From Tulasnella sp. 424 (Eukaryota; Basidiomycota; Agaricomycetes; Cantharellales; Tulasnellaceae), in contig WSUB01000010.1 of the NCBI GenBank assembly GCA_019633425.1, forward strand, positions 372,001 through 436,000: a stretch of DNA of 64,000 nucleotides. The letters are read 5' to 3'. The notes beneath the pieces were generated by a model. That model saw only the letters and a list, made by a program, of their open reading frames with translations, was not told where the DNA came from and ran no database searches. The position numbers and the translations under genes were made by a program. Positions 1 to 11,118 of the stretch are shown here, piece after piece (within the stretch, counting starts at the first letter, position 1; each line of letters begins with the position of its first letter).

Positions 1-2
1 AG

Positions 3-179
3 GTCTTCACTGGCTATGAGGGCAAGCTCGTCCCATTGAAGGACACCGTCCGGTCGTTCAAGGAGATTCTTTCTGGTCAACATGACTCTCTTCCCGAGTC
101 CGCTTTCTACATGTCTGGTACTATTGAGGATGTTAAGTCCAAGGCTGAGCAATTGGCTAAGGACATGGCTAAGCAATAG
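3..179 (+). CDS. ATP2: ATP synthase F1 subunit beta, C-terminal end (partial)
   Basis: This is the last 58 codons of the catalytic beta subunit of mitochondrial F1Fo ATP synthase; the rest lies upstream of the window. The reading frame opens with [15 protein letters not shown], runs through [14 protein letters not shown] and the FYMSG segment, and ends in DMAKQ followed by TAG. This C-terminal helical region is very conserved in beta subunits and identifies the gene without doubt. In the cell the protein makes ATP in the mitochondrial matrix. Nothing can be said about its start, introns or mitochondrial presequence. About 210 bases separate its stop from the next start codon. Confidence 0.95.
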   Translation, partial: VFTGYEGKLVPLKDTVRSFKEILSGQHDSLPESAFYMSGTIEDVKSKAEQLAKDMAKQ

Positions 180-391
180 AGGGGGACCGGAGTTATTCAT
201 TATCCTAATACGCGTTTGTTTGCTATCCTCCGTTCTCAAAAAAGCAATCCAATGCCTCTTCTACCGTCTTACATTCTGTGTGTGCGTGTTTGAGTTCGTG
301 GTCCGTTTTAAAATGTTCTCCACGGACCTGGGGAAGTCGCCGTTCCGCTCAGCACACACCCACCTCCCCACGGTCCAGAGGCAGATTCGGA

Positions 392-1159
392 ATGGCCACG
401 CAGCTGCTACAAGATTTCCCTGAGCTTTCCAAGTTATCGTATGTCACTCAAAAATGAAATCATTCTTCTTGGGCCTCGAGAATAACTTGTTGAGCTCAGA
501 CGGGAAGACCTGGAAGACCTGCTAGCAGATCCTTCATATTTCCAGGCTACATTCTTTTCACTTGATAAAGTGAAAGTACTACTCAGGTCTCAGGCGGAAC
601 TAGGCACGGCAAACGAAGCATTAGCCCGTGGGTGCCATTTACCGTGAAGTTGGACATGGCACTGAGCTTTCCTGTTGGACTCATCGTAATCGAATGCAAC
701 AGAACGGAACCTCGCATTACAAGAGGAGCTTTACCGTCTCAGAGCAGAGACTCAAGCTGCATTCGATGAATCAAAAGCTCTTCAAGCTCGTTGGAAGGAA
801 GTGGATAAGGAGCAGAAGGATGCTTACTCGGTAGGTCCTTCACTGCACCACACAGAGAACAATGACTGATTCGGTCGGTTTCTCCTAAGCGGTTAACACC
901 TTCATTCCTTTTAATGCGTTTGCGCCATGCTGCCACAGCACAAGATGAGCTCTCAGAGAACCTCGCTTCCGCATTTGTCCACTCCCAAAGCACGGGGACT
1001 TCGACCCCAGCGGGATCGGATCCTACGGCAACAGCGGGCGGCGGAGCGGATGTTGATCAGTTCGTTAAAGAGTTTAAGGAACTGAGGAAGGTGTATCATA
1101 AGCGAGTTATCTGGTCGGATAGATGGGCGTCGGGGAAGGTGTCGTGGCCGGAGGACTAG
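392..1159 (+). CDS. VPS37: VPS37-like ESCRT-I subunit (Mod(r) domain)
   Basis: ESCRT-I subunits sort ubiquitinated membrane cargo into multivesicular endosomes. The start is ATG at 392 (MATQLLQDFPELSKLS). Exon 1 ends at 438 before GTATGT, and exon 2 begins at 500 with REDLEDLLADPSYF, followed by FFSLDKVKVLLRSQAELG. A later exon carries LQEELYRLRAETQAAFDE and WKEVDKEQKDAYS, and the last one has VDQFVKEFKELRKVYHKR, ending SWPED and TAG. The L-x-L-L-x-D-P start followed by a long coiled coil and a C-terminal 'KELRKxYHKR' stretch is the Mod(r)/VPS37 layout. Length, about 200 residues, suits a fungal VPS37. The stop lies only 15 bases from the stop of the convergent UBA4 gene. Confidence 0.85.
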
Positions 1160-1174
1160 TATTTACACGGAAAT

Positions 1175-2785
1175 TTAATAGATTGGAAACAACGGATTGA
1201 CCTCTTTACTCCATGCGCGAAGTCCTCCGACTAGATCATACACTTTGGCAGAATCTCCCGAGACAGATCTAAGCACGCTGGCCGCAATTTGAGAGTCGTT
1301 ACCTAGTCGGCAAACGACGAAGGTGTCACTGGCTTGGGAGATATGGTTTGCTGGTTCACGTTCGAGAAGCGACAACGGTACGTCTGTTTCCAGGATTAGA
1401 CCAAGGAAATTTCAAAGGCCCGGAGAAACTCACTTATTGATCCTGGAAGGTGACATATGGAGAACTCTGTCGGTGAGCGAACATCGATTATCGTTGCGTT
1501 GGTTTCCTTTAATGAGTCTGCAAGTGCCTGATAGAAAGCATCAGTCAGTATCGATAGTCAAACGTTTACAGGAATCTTACTTGTGGTTTTATCCTACCAC
1601 TGATATCGATCTTTCCTGTCTCTTCCAGATCGGGAGTTTCACCTCCACAGAAGGCAACATAGTCCTGTTCACCGACGAAGCGGTCGCGCATTGACGGGTC
1701 GCCTCCGCAGCTGGGGCAATTTGGTCTGCGACCGCGGAGCTTCATGGTTCGGAACGAGGGGGACGAGAGGGCCGAAAATATAAGAAGACTAGGCTGTTCG
1801 TCTATGCCGTGCTGAGAGTTAGTCAAAGTTACGATCTTTGGTGAGGAGGGGGACTCACCATGCAGACCGGTAATAATTTTGATCGCTTCCATGGCCTGAA
1901 GTGTTCCTATAACGCCTGTCACGACGCCGAGCACTCCGACTTCTTCGCAACTGCCTTCGCCGTCTCGCTTGGGAGGTTTGGGGAATATGCAACGATAGCA
2001 CGGTCCAGCGCTCCCCAGATTGTAGACACAAAGCTGACCGTCAAACTTGAGCGCAGCCCCAGAGACGAGCGGTTTTCCCACAAGAACAGCCGTGTCCGAG
2101 AGGAGATAACGGGTGGGGAGGTTGTCCGTGCAATCCAAGATGATGTCGTATTTAGAGAGGATGTCGCGAGCATTGATGGGGTCAAGGGAGCACACATGTG
2201 GTACCACTTTAATGAGAGGCTGAAGTCTTTCTGCAGCAGCCTTCGCGGACTGTGCTTTAGCAACTCCTATTGTAGCATCCGAATGAAGGATTTGTCTCTG
2301 AAGATTCGAAAGCTCGACAATGTCGTGGTCGACGATTCCCAGTGTTCCTGGAAGAGGACTCAGGGGTCGTGTATTTTAGAGATTACTTCCCAATTGAACT
2401 CACCGACACCAGCCGCGGCCAAGTACTGAATGGCAGGGCAACCGAGACCTCCCGCACCCACAACGAGAACGGATGCATTTTTCAGCTTCAGCTGTCCTTT
2501 TTTTTTATTTTTACCGTAACAGGTCAGAAGAATCGATGGAAACTGGTTGCAGTACGGACCTGGTAAGCCAATCCCTTCCAAAATCATTTGCCGACCATAT
2601 CTTCGGTACTCGGACAAGGTCATAGGTAGAGTGTTTTGGACAGCCGAGGATTCATTGTCTTGAGCTGGGTTTCGTGCTAACAAATGCTCTAAATCGGCCT
2701 TTGCTCTGGAAAGCTGGGCCTGAAGATCTGAGATCTTGGCTTCGAGTATTGCCTTCTCCTCTTCAAAGGCGGAGTATTTAAGCAT
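1175..2785 (-). CDS. UBA4: UBA4/MOCS3: adenylyltransferase and sulfurtransferase for URM1 and MOCS2A
   Basis: The protein adenylates and then thiocarboxylates the C-terminal glycine of sulfur carriers: URM1 (tRNA wobble-uridine thiolation, urmylation) and, in organisms with molybdenum cofactor, MOCS2A. The proposed start is [14 protein letters not shown], opening a short coiled coil. The E1-like domain follows: [17 protein letters not shown], the nucleotide-binding [28 protein letters not shown], and a zinc-type CYRC in [10 protein letters not shown] Cys in [10 protein letters not shown] is where the adenylation-domain active Cys is expected. The last exon holds the rhodanese loop [16 protein letters not shown], whose Cys is the predicted persulfide carrier, and ends FPIY. 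Several introns interrupt the gene. An in-frame ATG at 2959 could add 58 residues. It is divergent from MRH4 and convergent with VPS37. Confidence 0.9.
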
Positions 2786-2983
2786 TTCGCCTGGCCACCT
2801 GTGTGCGGTTAAAGCCGAGAACGATGGGGATGGTATTTGCGGTGTGGCGTGGAAGGAGTCAGGACGCAGTTTCAAACAATTTCGATGTAAACAAAGTACT
2901 GGGGCCAAAAACTCGCATCGCAGCGCAGCGCTCCTCTCCTTCACCACTGTTTCTCTCATCACATTTAATCCATTTCTAGCAGA

Positions 2984-5177
2984 ATGCTGGGGCGAGTCAG
3001 CACGAATGTTCTGAAGCCGTCGATACAGGGAACCCCAAGCAATCCATTCTCGGCCAGCTTGCTACTCCATAGCCGGGCTGTCCGTCTTGGCTACTCGGCG
3101 AGAGCGTTTTCTGCATCGTCCGTAGCCCTTGGTGGTCGCGGAGGAAATGAAAAAGGTGATTTTCGTCTGGTTTACCTTTCGAAACTGGGCTCACACCTGA
3201 TCATACATTGCCTTCAGTACGCCGGGTTTCAGCCAAACATCGCCTTGCGCCTATGAAGAAACCAGTCCAGCGGAGTGCTAGTCCTCAAACTGCCGGGCCT
3301 AGTAGGATTCAAGCCTCGAGCAACAGGGGTCGCTCAACGGGCCGGACGTTGGACCCTAATCCTGCCAAAAGGGCAACCCAAAAGCCAACGTTTTCACGCA
3401 CTCCTTCCTCGCCGCATCGAGACCGACGTGGTTCGGATAAGCCAGTCAGGGATTCTAACCGGAAGTGGCCAGACAAATCGACCGTCTTACCACAACCAAA
3501 AGGCCGAGTGCGAGCCACCCAGACTGTACAAGCCACCAAAGCCTCCTTGCACCAGTCCGGTATCCCCTCGGGTCTAAAGGACCAACTTTCGTCTACCGAC
3601 AACTTAACGATACGCGCAGAGGACTCGGCCAAGTTTGCTTCACCACCTCTGCTCCCGGGGCTCGTAGACTCCGTAAAAGACCTGGTTGGGAAGGACGCCC
3701 GTCCGACACCAATACAGGCATTATCCCTTGCACACTTCACAACAAGCCTAGGGCAGGGTCAGAAACGACGACGGACGAGGGAGACGCTATTGGCTTCCGA
3801 GACGGGCTCAGGAAAGAGTATGGCGTATCTCTTGCCCGTGATTCAAGGTCTGAAGGAGACAGAGGGAGCTCCTGTGAGACCAAAAAATCCCAATCCAAAC
3901 GTCGTCTCTGGGCCTCGTGCGATAGTACTCTGCCCTACACACGAGCTCTCCCGTCAAATCACGACGTACGCAAAATCGCTGAGCCACAACATCAAGCTCC
4001 GTGTGGTTTGCGCTTCAAATCCGAACTCGAGCAAGGGGTCAGAGAACTGGGATGCCGCCTCTCCATCCGCAGAGGCCATTCCAGGCTTCGGTGGAAGAAC
4101 TGTGGACATCCTGGTAGGCACGCCTTCAACAATTCTTAGTCTGATTGGAGGGAAGGAGTTGGGCGATCGAAAGGCTATTAGTTCCACAAGAAGGTTGGAG
4201 CAAGAAGGCGAGGATGAAGTCGGGACTCGGATGAGCCTAGAACGACTGGAGTGGCTTGTTGTTGACGAGGCCGACGTCATGTTTGGTAAGTCAAATTGCT
4301 GCGTCTCGTCGGGCAGTACGATCTAACTCTTTGCGACAGATCGTTCCTTCATCGAAACCACACAGGCAATTCTGGAAGATGCTGCTACACAGAATTACCA
4401 AGCAGACATCTCTCACCTTCAAGCCAACTTGATATTATCCTCCGCCACAATCCCTCTCTCGCTCTCAAAGTACCTCGACACTCACTTCCCCCGGATGGTT
4501 CGCCTCGCATCTCCACGGGTACACCGACTTCCGAAACTCCTAAAAACGGAGTACGTTCAGCTCACGGACGGGAACAAGAACGCTACGATATACAAGAAAA
4601 TCGAAGCTGTGTGGGCAGAGGATGCACAAGCTGGACAGGCAGGGCGAAGCACACAAGGCGGCAAGATCGTAGTATTCGCTAACGAAACCAAGGTCGCCCG
4701 TCGACTGGCAGAATACCTCAAGCAAAAGGGAATGGAATCGCTGGTCATGGTCGGCGATGCTGAGGAACGGCGTAAAGGGAGCAACCAGCATCTTGCTGGG
4801 TTCCTCAGCCCTGTGGCGATGCCCTCGACAAAGAGGACTACTCAAGAGGGACCTGGCGCATCCAGCGGACCGCGGATACTAATAACCACCTCCCTCCTTT
4901 CCAGAGGGCTCGACTTTGATCCGTCGATCCGCCATGTTTTCGTTGTCGATGAACCCCGCAACGCTGTAGATTTCATCCATCGGGCTGGCCGAACTGTGAG
5001 TCACTTCTGGGCTCTCATACCATTGTCGTTGTTCTTATTCTCTGTTTTGCTTAGGGACGTGCTGGTAATGTTGGGACAGTAGTTCTGTTCGAAAAGGGTA
5101 GCCGGGGTGATCGCCGTCGCGAAGGCAAAGTCGTGAGGTTAGAGAGATTTGGAAAAGTCTCCAAACGACATCGTTAG
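2984..5177 (+). CDS. MRH4: Mitochondrial DEAD-box RNA helicase MRH4-like
   Basis: Mrh4 proteins are mitochondrial RNA helicases that help assemble the large mitoribosomal subunit. Exons are 2984..3155, 3218..4285, 4340..4995 and 5055..5177. The N-terminus ([16 protein letters not shown], then [14 protein letters not shown]) is rich in Arg, Ser and Ala without acidic residues, like a mitochondrial presequence, and a basic low-complexity stretch follows. Helicase motifs in order: Q motif [10 protein letters not shown], Walker [38 protein letters not shown] box [16 protein letters not shown], then [15 protein letters not shown] and HRAGRTGRAG. The C-terminus is strongly basic ([10 protein letters not shown]). 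Its clear difference from cytosolic DEAD proteins, including THE instead of TRE in motif Ia and a long insert before motif Ib, supports MRH4 rather than another paralogue. Its 5' end is 198 bases from that of UBA4. Confidence 0.85.
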
Positions 5178-5505
5178 ACACAATGTAGCTATAGTCCGTT
5201 ATAGAGCTTGTGCCTAGTAAAGGTGTCCCGGACCGTTCCCTTAGTGAAGACGTGGTGTGATATCTCAACGTGTCACCGCAGCCGAAACTCCACGCGAATC
5301 ACCGGACGACGTATCCCACCGGTATTGCCACCTTGCCCGCAGCTAGGAAGCTGCTCCATTCTACCACGATCTCTACTGCCCTACTTGTCTCTTCATATAT
5401 GTGCTGAATCGTCTCGCACATATTTGCTAACTATTTACAATCTACCACTTACATTCACCGGGCATTCCAAAAAGTCCAAAAACGGCCACTTAAGCGGCGT
5501 CCAAC
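5178..5505. other. Intergenic, MRH4 to cis-prenyltransferase
   Basis: A 328-base spacer between two genes on the same strand. I see no ORF with family features. It must hold the 3' end of MRH4 and the promoter of the prenyltransferase. No clear TATA box or repeat was found. Confidence 0.5.
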
Positions 5506-6705
5506 ATGGCAACCACCGCACCGGCATTCTTCTGGAGCATTGTAGACTGGATCTATGGTCTATTAACACAAATAATACTGTCTATCTTAGCAGCCGGTCC
5601 CATGCCGAAGCATATATGCTTTGTCATGGATGGTAATCGACGCTATGCTCGGAGCCATGCCAAACGAGTCCAGGAAGGCCACACGCAAGGTTTTTACGCA
5701 CTCCACCGGGTACGCCACTATTTCAATACGTCTTATCACAAGGAGCATGTTATCACTGAAATTCACGGCCTTGTGACTCTTATCGCAGATATTGGATGTT
5801 TGTCTGCAGCTTAACATTCGCTGCGTAAGCGTGTATGCCTTCGCGATTGAGAATTTCAAACGGCCCGAAGAAGAGGTCACCGCACTCATGGACCTTGCAA
5901 AAACCAAACTGATTGAGATGACGCAGAAAGGGTACGATAAACTCCTGCCGACATGCCTTTGAACAAGCATGAGGCTGACGTCCCGGTTGTTCGGTATTTT
6001 TGAACTCACGTTTCCGCAGAGCGTTGTTGGACCGGAACGGAGTCCGAGTAAACATTATCGGCAGAAGAGAGATGTTGCCGCACGATGTCCAAGAGGTTGC
6101 GAAACGGGTCGAAGATATGACGCGTCATCATACCAAGTACGTGGAGCGCTTAAGTGGGCTACTTGGGCTTCCTGGTTTGACACCAGGGACGGACATCTGA
6201 TTATTGACTTTACATTTGCTCTGAATGGTTAGTGCTATCTTGAATATTTGCATGCCCTACGCGTCAAGGCATGAGATGACCGATGCTATTGACGAGGCTA
6301 TCAGGCGGTGTGATGGGTCTCCAGAGTAAGTTTTCTTCTGCTTGGCTGGTTGCTGGAGCTAATGGTTTGGCGCATTTCAAGGGACATCGACGAGGATGAG
6401 ATTGAGAAACATCTAGAAATGACTGTCCGCGGCAGTCCTCCGCTCGATGTTCTCATACGGACCAGCGGCACATACCGATTGAGTGACTACATGCTTTGGC
6501 AGGTGGGTGACTCTGGGGACCTCCGAGTGCATTCCTTGTCCTGAAGCCGCTCGTTTCATTCCAGGCCTGCGAAAATACTCAACTTCATTTTACTTCGACC
6601 TATTGGCCCGACTTTGGACTTCGAGATTTCGTCCCCATTCTCCTGGCTTTCCAGAAGAGGGTGTGGGCATCGCCCTCCCCTTCGCTCCCATCTCCTTCTC
6701 TCTGA
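5506..6705 (+). CDS. RER2: Dehydrodolichyl diphosphate synthase (cis-prenyltransferase)
   Basis: The enzyme extends farnesyl diphosphate with isopentenyl diphosphate in cis to make the dolichol precursor on the ER membrane, needed for N-glycosylation and GPI anchors. The N-terminus has a short hydrophobic stretch (SIVDWIYGLLTQIILSIL). Then come the catalytic CFVMDGNRRYARSH with the essential Asp, SVYAFAIENFKRP, VRVNIIGRREMLP, NICMPYASRHEM, and the substrate motif VLIRTSGTYRLSDYMLWQ. The last exon has STYWPDFGLRDFVPILLAFQ and ends in a Ser/Pro tail. Six or so small exons are needed. No C-terminal RxG motif is visible, as in Rer2-type subunits that pair with a NUS1 partner supplying it; that pairing is inferred from the family. 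RER2 and SRT1 cannot be told apart by eye. Confidence 0.88.
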
Positions 6706-7020
6706 TCTAGACGCGTCCTTCCCCCCTTGATATCCAGTACGTAGATATTTAGCTACTAATGAGACACCCTCGGCGTGTAGCGTCGCGGTATTCAGCTGGT
6801 GTTTCCCCGTCCCCGAAATTTTGCTTAGTCATGCATTGTGCGAACCACAACGATTCGAATGTTGACGTGAAGCCGCGGTTGCGTTCAACTTTCATCGCCC
6901 TCCTCGATCATCGTGTATACCACGAACGCTGTACAAAAAGGCCTCAAAGCCAAATTTCAAGTCCGACTATCATCAAAGCCACAGGCAACGCGTTCCTCCC
7001 GTTGAGCTCTTCCATCAACC
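6706..7020. other. Intergenic, prenyltransferase to Nur1-like gene
   Basis: A 315-base spacer. It would hold the promoter and leader of the Nur1-like gene. No gene-like ORF or repeat was recognised. Confidence 0.45.
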
Positions 7021-8846
7021 ATGGCTTCACCAAGTTCCCGGCGACCGGACAGAACAGCACCACGGACACCCCGAATCAGCTACGTATCAGCGGCTGTGGG
7101 GGAAGACAGTCCTTCTCAGGATCCTCCATCGCTATCTCAAACATATGCGTTTGACTGGTCTGCTGCGCGAGGCGAGAAGGAACCACCCTACGGTCCGAAT
7201 CCATCTCAACTCGCCAGACGGAAAGCACGACAAAGCAATTCAAACGGGGACGTTCGTAATGGGACGGGGACGTCTGCGAAAGCTAGGGTGGTGCGGAAAA
7301 CTTCGTGGATAACAAGGTAAGCAATCTATCTGTTCGTTTAGCCGCCTTTGCGTCAAGCTGTCTGCCTTGTTGCAAACACGCTGTCTTGTCTGGAGGGCCT
7401 GCACCTCTGTCGCGCGGTTTTCTGCCAATACCCCGATTCTCGGACTGACTGAAACACTTCTCATTTCATTTCTCTATAGAGCCCTGAATTACCCATCCCA
7501 GTTGTGGTTTGAATTGACTCTTTTACCGCAAGAGGCGCCGCTTCCGCCCCCGAAAGTCCTTGGCCGCGGACTCGGTTTGACAGCCCATATCCTCAATATA
7601 TGCGTGTGCTACGCGGCAGTACCGTCGAAAAGCGGAGGCGGGCTTGATGATGTTGGAGAAGCATGGGCGGACATGCGAGACGAAATGCGATTCACCGATG
7701 CGGTTGAAGAGAGCGGATTTGGCTTCGTAAGTTCCAGTCACGATTTTGCGCACAAAGGTTTATCTTCGAATCTAACTATATCGCTTTTTCTAAGATGTGG
7801 TTCCTGGGGTGGATATTATGGCTCTTCTCGGTTGCAAATGTCCTCTGGGTCTTCACTCGATTCCGGACCTATACCTTTTATAGACGCTCCGCAAATGTAA
7901 GCAAAGTTCGGTTCTCTTAGGCAAGCATATTTTCTCACCTTGAACTTCTTTCTTAGGAGCGTCTGAATAGCCCGAATGCCAAGATGATCAAAGAAGATCT
8001 TTCACGCCTACATAAACCAGAACAATCCTTTATCTCCTGGTTACTTGGACTTATCGGACGTCAGATTCGGGATTCATGGTAGGCTAAATGTGACTGAACA
8101 CTAAACTTTACGACTTACTAACTATTTCCTCAAGGCGTTTCTTGATCGGTTCGAAAGTAAAGAATGATGATCTACAGGACACCTCTAGCAAAGTACACCA
8201 GCTGGACAAATGGGACCCCCCAGAGATGGAGATGGCCTTTTTGACGTGAGTTGTTAAGTCTCATTGTGGTCTATCGGTACTGACCCTCTCCCGGTAGCGT
8301 TTATTCGCCAATTCATTCCATGCTCTACACCATCCTTGGTTGGAACAATTGGATGAGGGTGCCTGTTATCATGGCATCGCTGTCTGCTTTGGTCTGTCCC
8401 ATGTCATGAAGAAATGGGCGTCCTTACTTACTTTTCAACTATTCTCTAGCTGTTCGCGTTTGTACTTTGGTTCGAGCAGGCGATCAAGGATGAGCGACTC
8501 ATTCAAGGCGAAGTGATGCACGAATATAACGAAGGCGTGAGTACGACCAAACACCTTTCTCGTTCGGTTACTGATATGATTGGGCCTTCAGTTCGTGAAT
8601 CCGCGTCTCAACGTCGTCCGCAAAGACGCCTGTGTCATGACCAATGAAGCCGAGTATATCGACTACGACCCTTACCCTCAACCAAACGGTGCTGGGTACC
8701 ATCATCAACAATACAGACAAGCTCCTCAACCGAGGCATGTCGACCGACATCTGGACGGGCAGCAGTACGGCGGCTCTCCGCGTACTTCCGGTTTTCGCCA
8801 TTCTGTGGGAGGAGGAACCAAGGCGGGTGCGTTGCTGAGGTTCTAA
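7021..8846 (+). CDS. Nur1/Mug154-like nuclear rim membrane protein (DUF2418)
   Basis: Family members are inner nuclear membrane proteins; yeast Nur1 tethers rDNA and heterochromatin to the nuclear rim with Heh1/Src1. The start is MASPSSRRPDRTAPRTPR, a basic disordered head. Membrane segments follow in order: LGLTAHILNICVCYAAVPS, then MWFLGWILWLFSVANVLWVF, and near the end a pair around MLYTILGWNNWMRVPVIMAS and ALLFAFVLWFEQAIKDE. Directly after the last one comes EVMHEYNEGFVNPRLNV, the conserved 'EYN-x-KFVNPR' type signature of the family, and a Gln/Tyr/Gly-rich tail ending GALLRF. At least six exons are present. The family call rests on topology plus that signature. The nuclear-rim role is taken from yeast homologues. 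Confidence 0.75.
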
Positions 8847-9224
8847 AACCTGGGACGGGAATTGGCGGGCCGGATCTTGGCATAGACATTGCGGGGGACT
8901 TGTTCTCTGATGTAGGCTTTTATGTTCGTTGATGTACTTTGTAGTTGTACTATTGGGTCTATGAGACGACGAAGAGGCGGGAGGCGGCCCGTCGTTGGTC
9001 CGGCGCATGTTCCGCTTTGCTCCGTCAGCTCCGAGGGGCAAAGATTCCCGTGATTTGTTAGCGCCCCCTTTCAAGTGAAGTGACGAACAGACTCAGCTGC
9101 TCCCAGGCAATAAACTGGTCCTCGTGATGCTTAAATAGTTATACTTGGCCACATCTTGTTCCGTTAACCTTACTCTCCCCTTCGCTCTCTCTTCCTTGCT
9201 CTCCATCCCATTCCACCAGACACC
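8847..9224. promoter_or_regulatory. 3' end of Nur1-like gene and promoter of fructose bisphosphatase
   Basis: The 378-base spacer contains an AT-rich TATA-like spot (gcttaaatagttata) near 9130, about 95 bases before the FBP1 start. A pyrimidine-rich run from about 9171 to 9210 lies just upstream of the start, the usual leader of well-expressed basidiomycete genes. G-rich stretches near 8960-8990 resemble binding sites of Mig1/CreA-type glucose repressors, which control gluconeogenic genes in fungi; that reading is only suggestive. Confidence 0.4.
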
Positions 9225-10799
9225 ATGGCTGAAGATCAGATGCCCAGCACCGACATCGTCACCCTCACCAGGTAAGGCACGATCGTTTCTGCCACAGGGC
9301 TCCTCTGACACCCAGATTCCAGACATATCCTCGCCCAGCAAATTCGTCTTGGTCCCGCTGCAACGGGTGATCTTACACTTCTCCTGAACGCGATCCAAGT
9401 TACCAGCAAATTCATCGCTACTAATGTCCGTAAAGCACGTCTGATCAACCTGTGAGTCGACGCGGAAGCAACCGCTCAAGGCCCAATCTTAACCATATAT
9501 CTGCCCCGATCGCAGAGTTGGTCTGGCTGGTGAGACAAACGTGCAAGGAGAGGAGCAAAAGAAGCTCGACGTTCTATCCAACGATATCATGGTCAATGCA
9601 CTTCGGGCCTCGGGAAAGACCGCCGTACTCGTCTCAGAAGAGCTGGACGAGGCTATCATTATCGAAAAACGGCTGAGAGGCAAATATTGCGTAGTCTTCG
9701 ACCCTTTGGACGGAAGTAGCAATATCGACGCCGGTGTCAACATTGGAACTATCTTTGGGATCTACAAAGTGGTGCGTACGCGGCGTTTATAGAGGGGGCT
9801 AGGGCCTTCGGCCTTGCATTCTGAGGGTTGTAGACTCGGGATCGAGACGCTCACGGCCTTCTCGTTCTCGTTCTCGGCCTTGTCGCCGCTTACAGCAAGA
9901 GGGGTCCGAAGGAACGATCAGTGACGTGCTGAAGCCTGGAAAGGACATGGTTGCTGCTGGATATACCATGTGCGTTCTTTTCCATGACCTACTTATACGC
10001 GTCCATTTCGGTTCGAGGGGATGGGCTAGCTTTTTCTTACTTTGATGATCGGTTGTCCCCGTTAGGTATGGTTCATCGGCCAACTTGGTTCTTACGACCG
10101 GTCAAGGCGTGAACGGCTACACCCTCGATAACGCCCTTGGCGAGTTCATCTTGACCCACCCAGACGTGCGTAACCTTTTCGACGTTTATTGCCTGAAACT
10201 GCCGGGTTAACACCGTCCCCTGGAACAGATCAAGATCCCGCAAAGAGGCAAAATATATTCCTGTAAGCTGCAAAGTTTCCCTTTTGCCTATCCAGGTCTA
10301 ACTAGCTTTTTCTGCATTCGATGGAATGGCGCAGTCAATGAGGGGAACTCGATGTATTTCCATGAACCAGTCCTCAAGTATCTCGAATCGATCAAGTACC
10401 CTAAAACCGGCAAGGCGCCCTACTCGGCGCGGTACATTGGTTCCATGGTTGCCGATGTGCATCGGACGCTTCTCTATGGGGGCATCTTTGGCTATCCTAA
10501 TGACAAGAAGACCAAGACTGGGAAGCTCCGGTTATTGTATGAAGCGTTCCCTATGGCAATGCTAACTGAACAGGTGGGTGTTTGTTTTTTCTCATTTTCC
10601 GTCCCGTACAAATTTTCTGTACGGAACGAGTGCCGGACGCGATTAACTCAGCCGAGTTCTCCAGGCTGGTGGGGTGGCGACTACCGGCACGCAGCGTATC
10701 TTGGACATTGAGCCGACGGAGATTCACCAGCGATGCCCTGTGTTCCTGGGGAGCAAGGAGGATGTGGAAGACCTGATGTCGTTCTACAAGGAAGCGTAG
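9225..10799 (+). CDS. FBP1: Fructose-1,6-bisphosphatase
   Basis: The enzyme hydrolyses fructose 1,6-bisphosphate to fructose 6-phosphate, the committed step of gluconeogenesis, in the cytosol. The start ATG at 9225 gives [20 protein letters not shown]. Metal and substrate motifs are all present: [26 protein letters not shown] (metal-binding Glu), [16 protein letters not shown] (the family signature with both Asp), [38 protein letters not shown] and [20 protein letters not shown]. The last exon reads [20 protein letters not shown] and ends YKEA plus TAG. About seven exons are joined by short introns. The N-terminus lacks a Pro at position 2, the residue that in yeast Fbp1 starts glucose-induced GID/Pro-N-degron decay, so that control may not work here in the same way. 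Confidence 0.96.
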
Positions 10800-11118
10800 G
10801 GGGAATTGCGTGTAACATCGTGTATAGGAATAAATAATTATGCTAATGATGGCATGCATAAGAGTGGGATGTTGTGGAAATGATGAGATTGCGGGCCTTA
10901 GGCTTGCCAGAGAGATGCAGGGGTGAGATTGAGATGGGGACTGGGCACGAGGCGAGACAAGTCTCTCCGTCTTAAAATCGACTGCCCCACTCACAACACT
11001 CAAAGGCTCACGCTCCCAGAGCGCTCTCTTCCCGCAAGTCTCGACCCCCCTTCGCTCTCTCCCGCTCACGACCAGCAACGATTCGCCTGATTTGCGTTTA
11101 GCCTAGCCATCGTCATCA
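10800..11118. other. Intergenic, FBP1 to SKN7
   Basis: A 319-base spacer with the AT-rich 3' region of FBP1 (near 10820-10860) and a pyrimidine-rich leader (about 11030-11075) before the SKN7 start. No gene or repeat was seen. Confidence 0.5.

Noticed and set aside
82..423. Plus-strand ORF of 113 residues at the window start
   Set aside because: Out-of-frame shadow of the ATP2 end running into the spacer.
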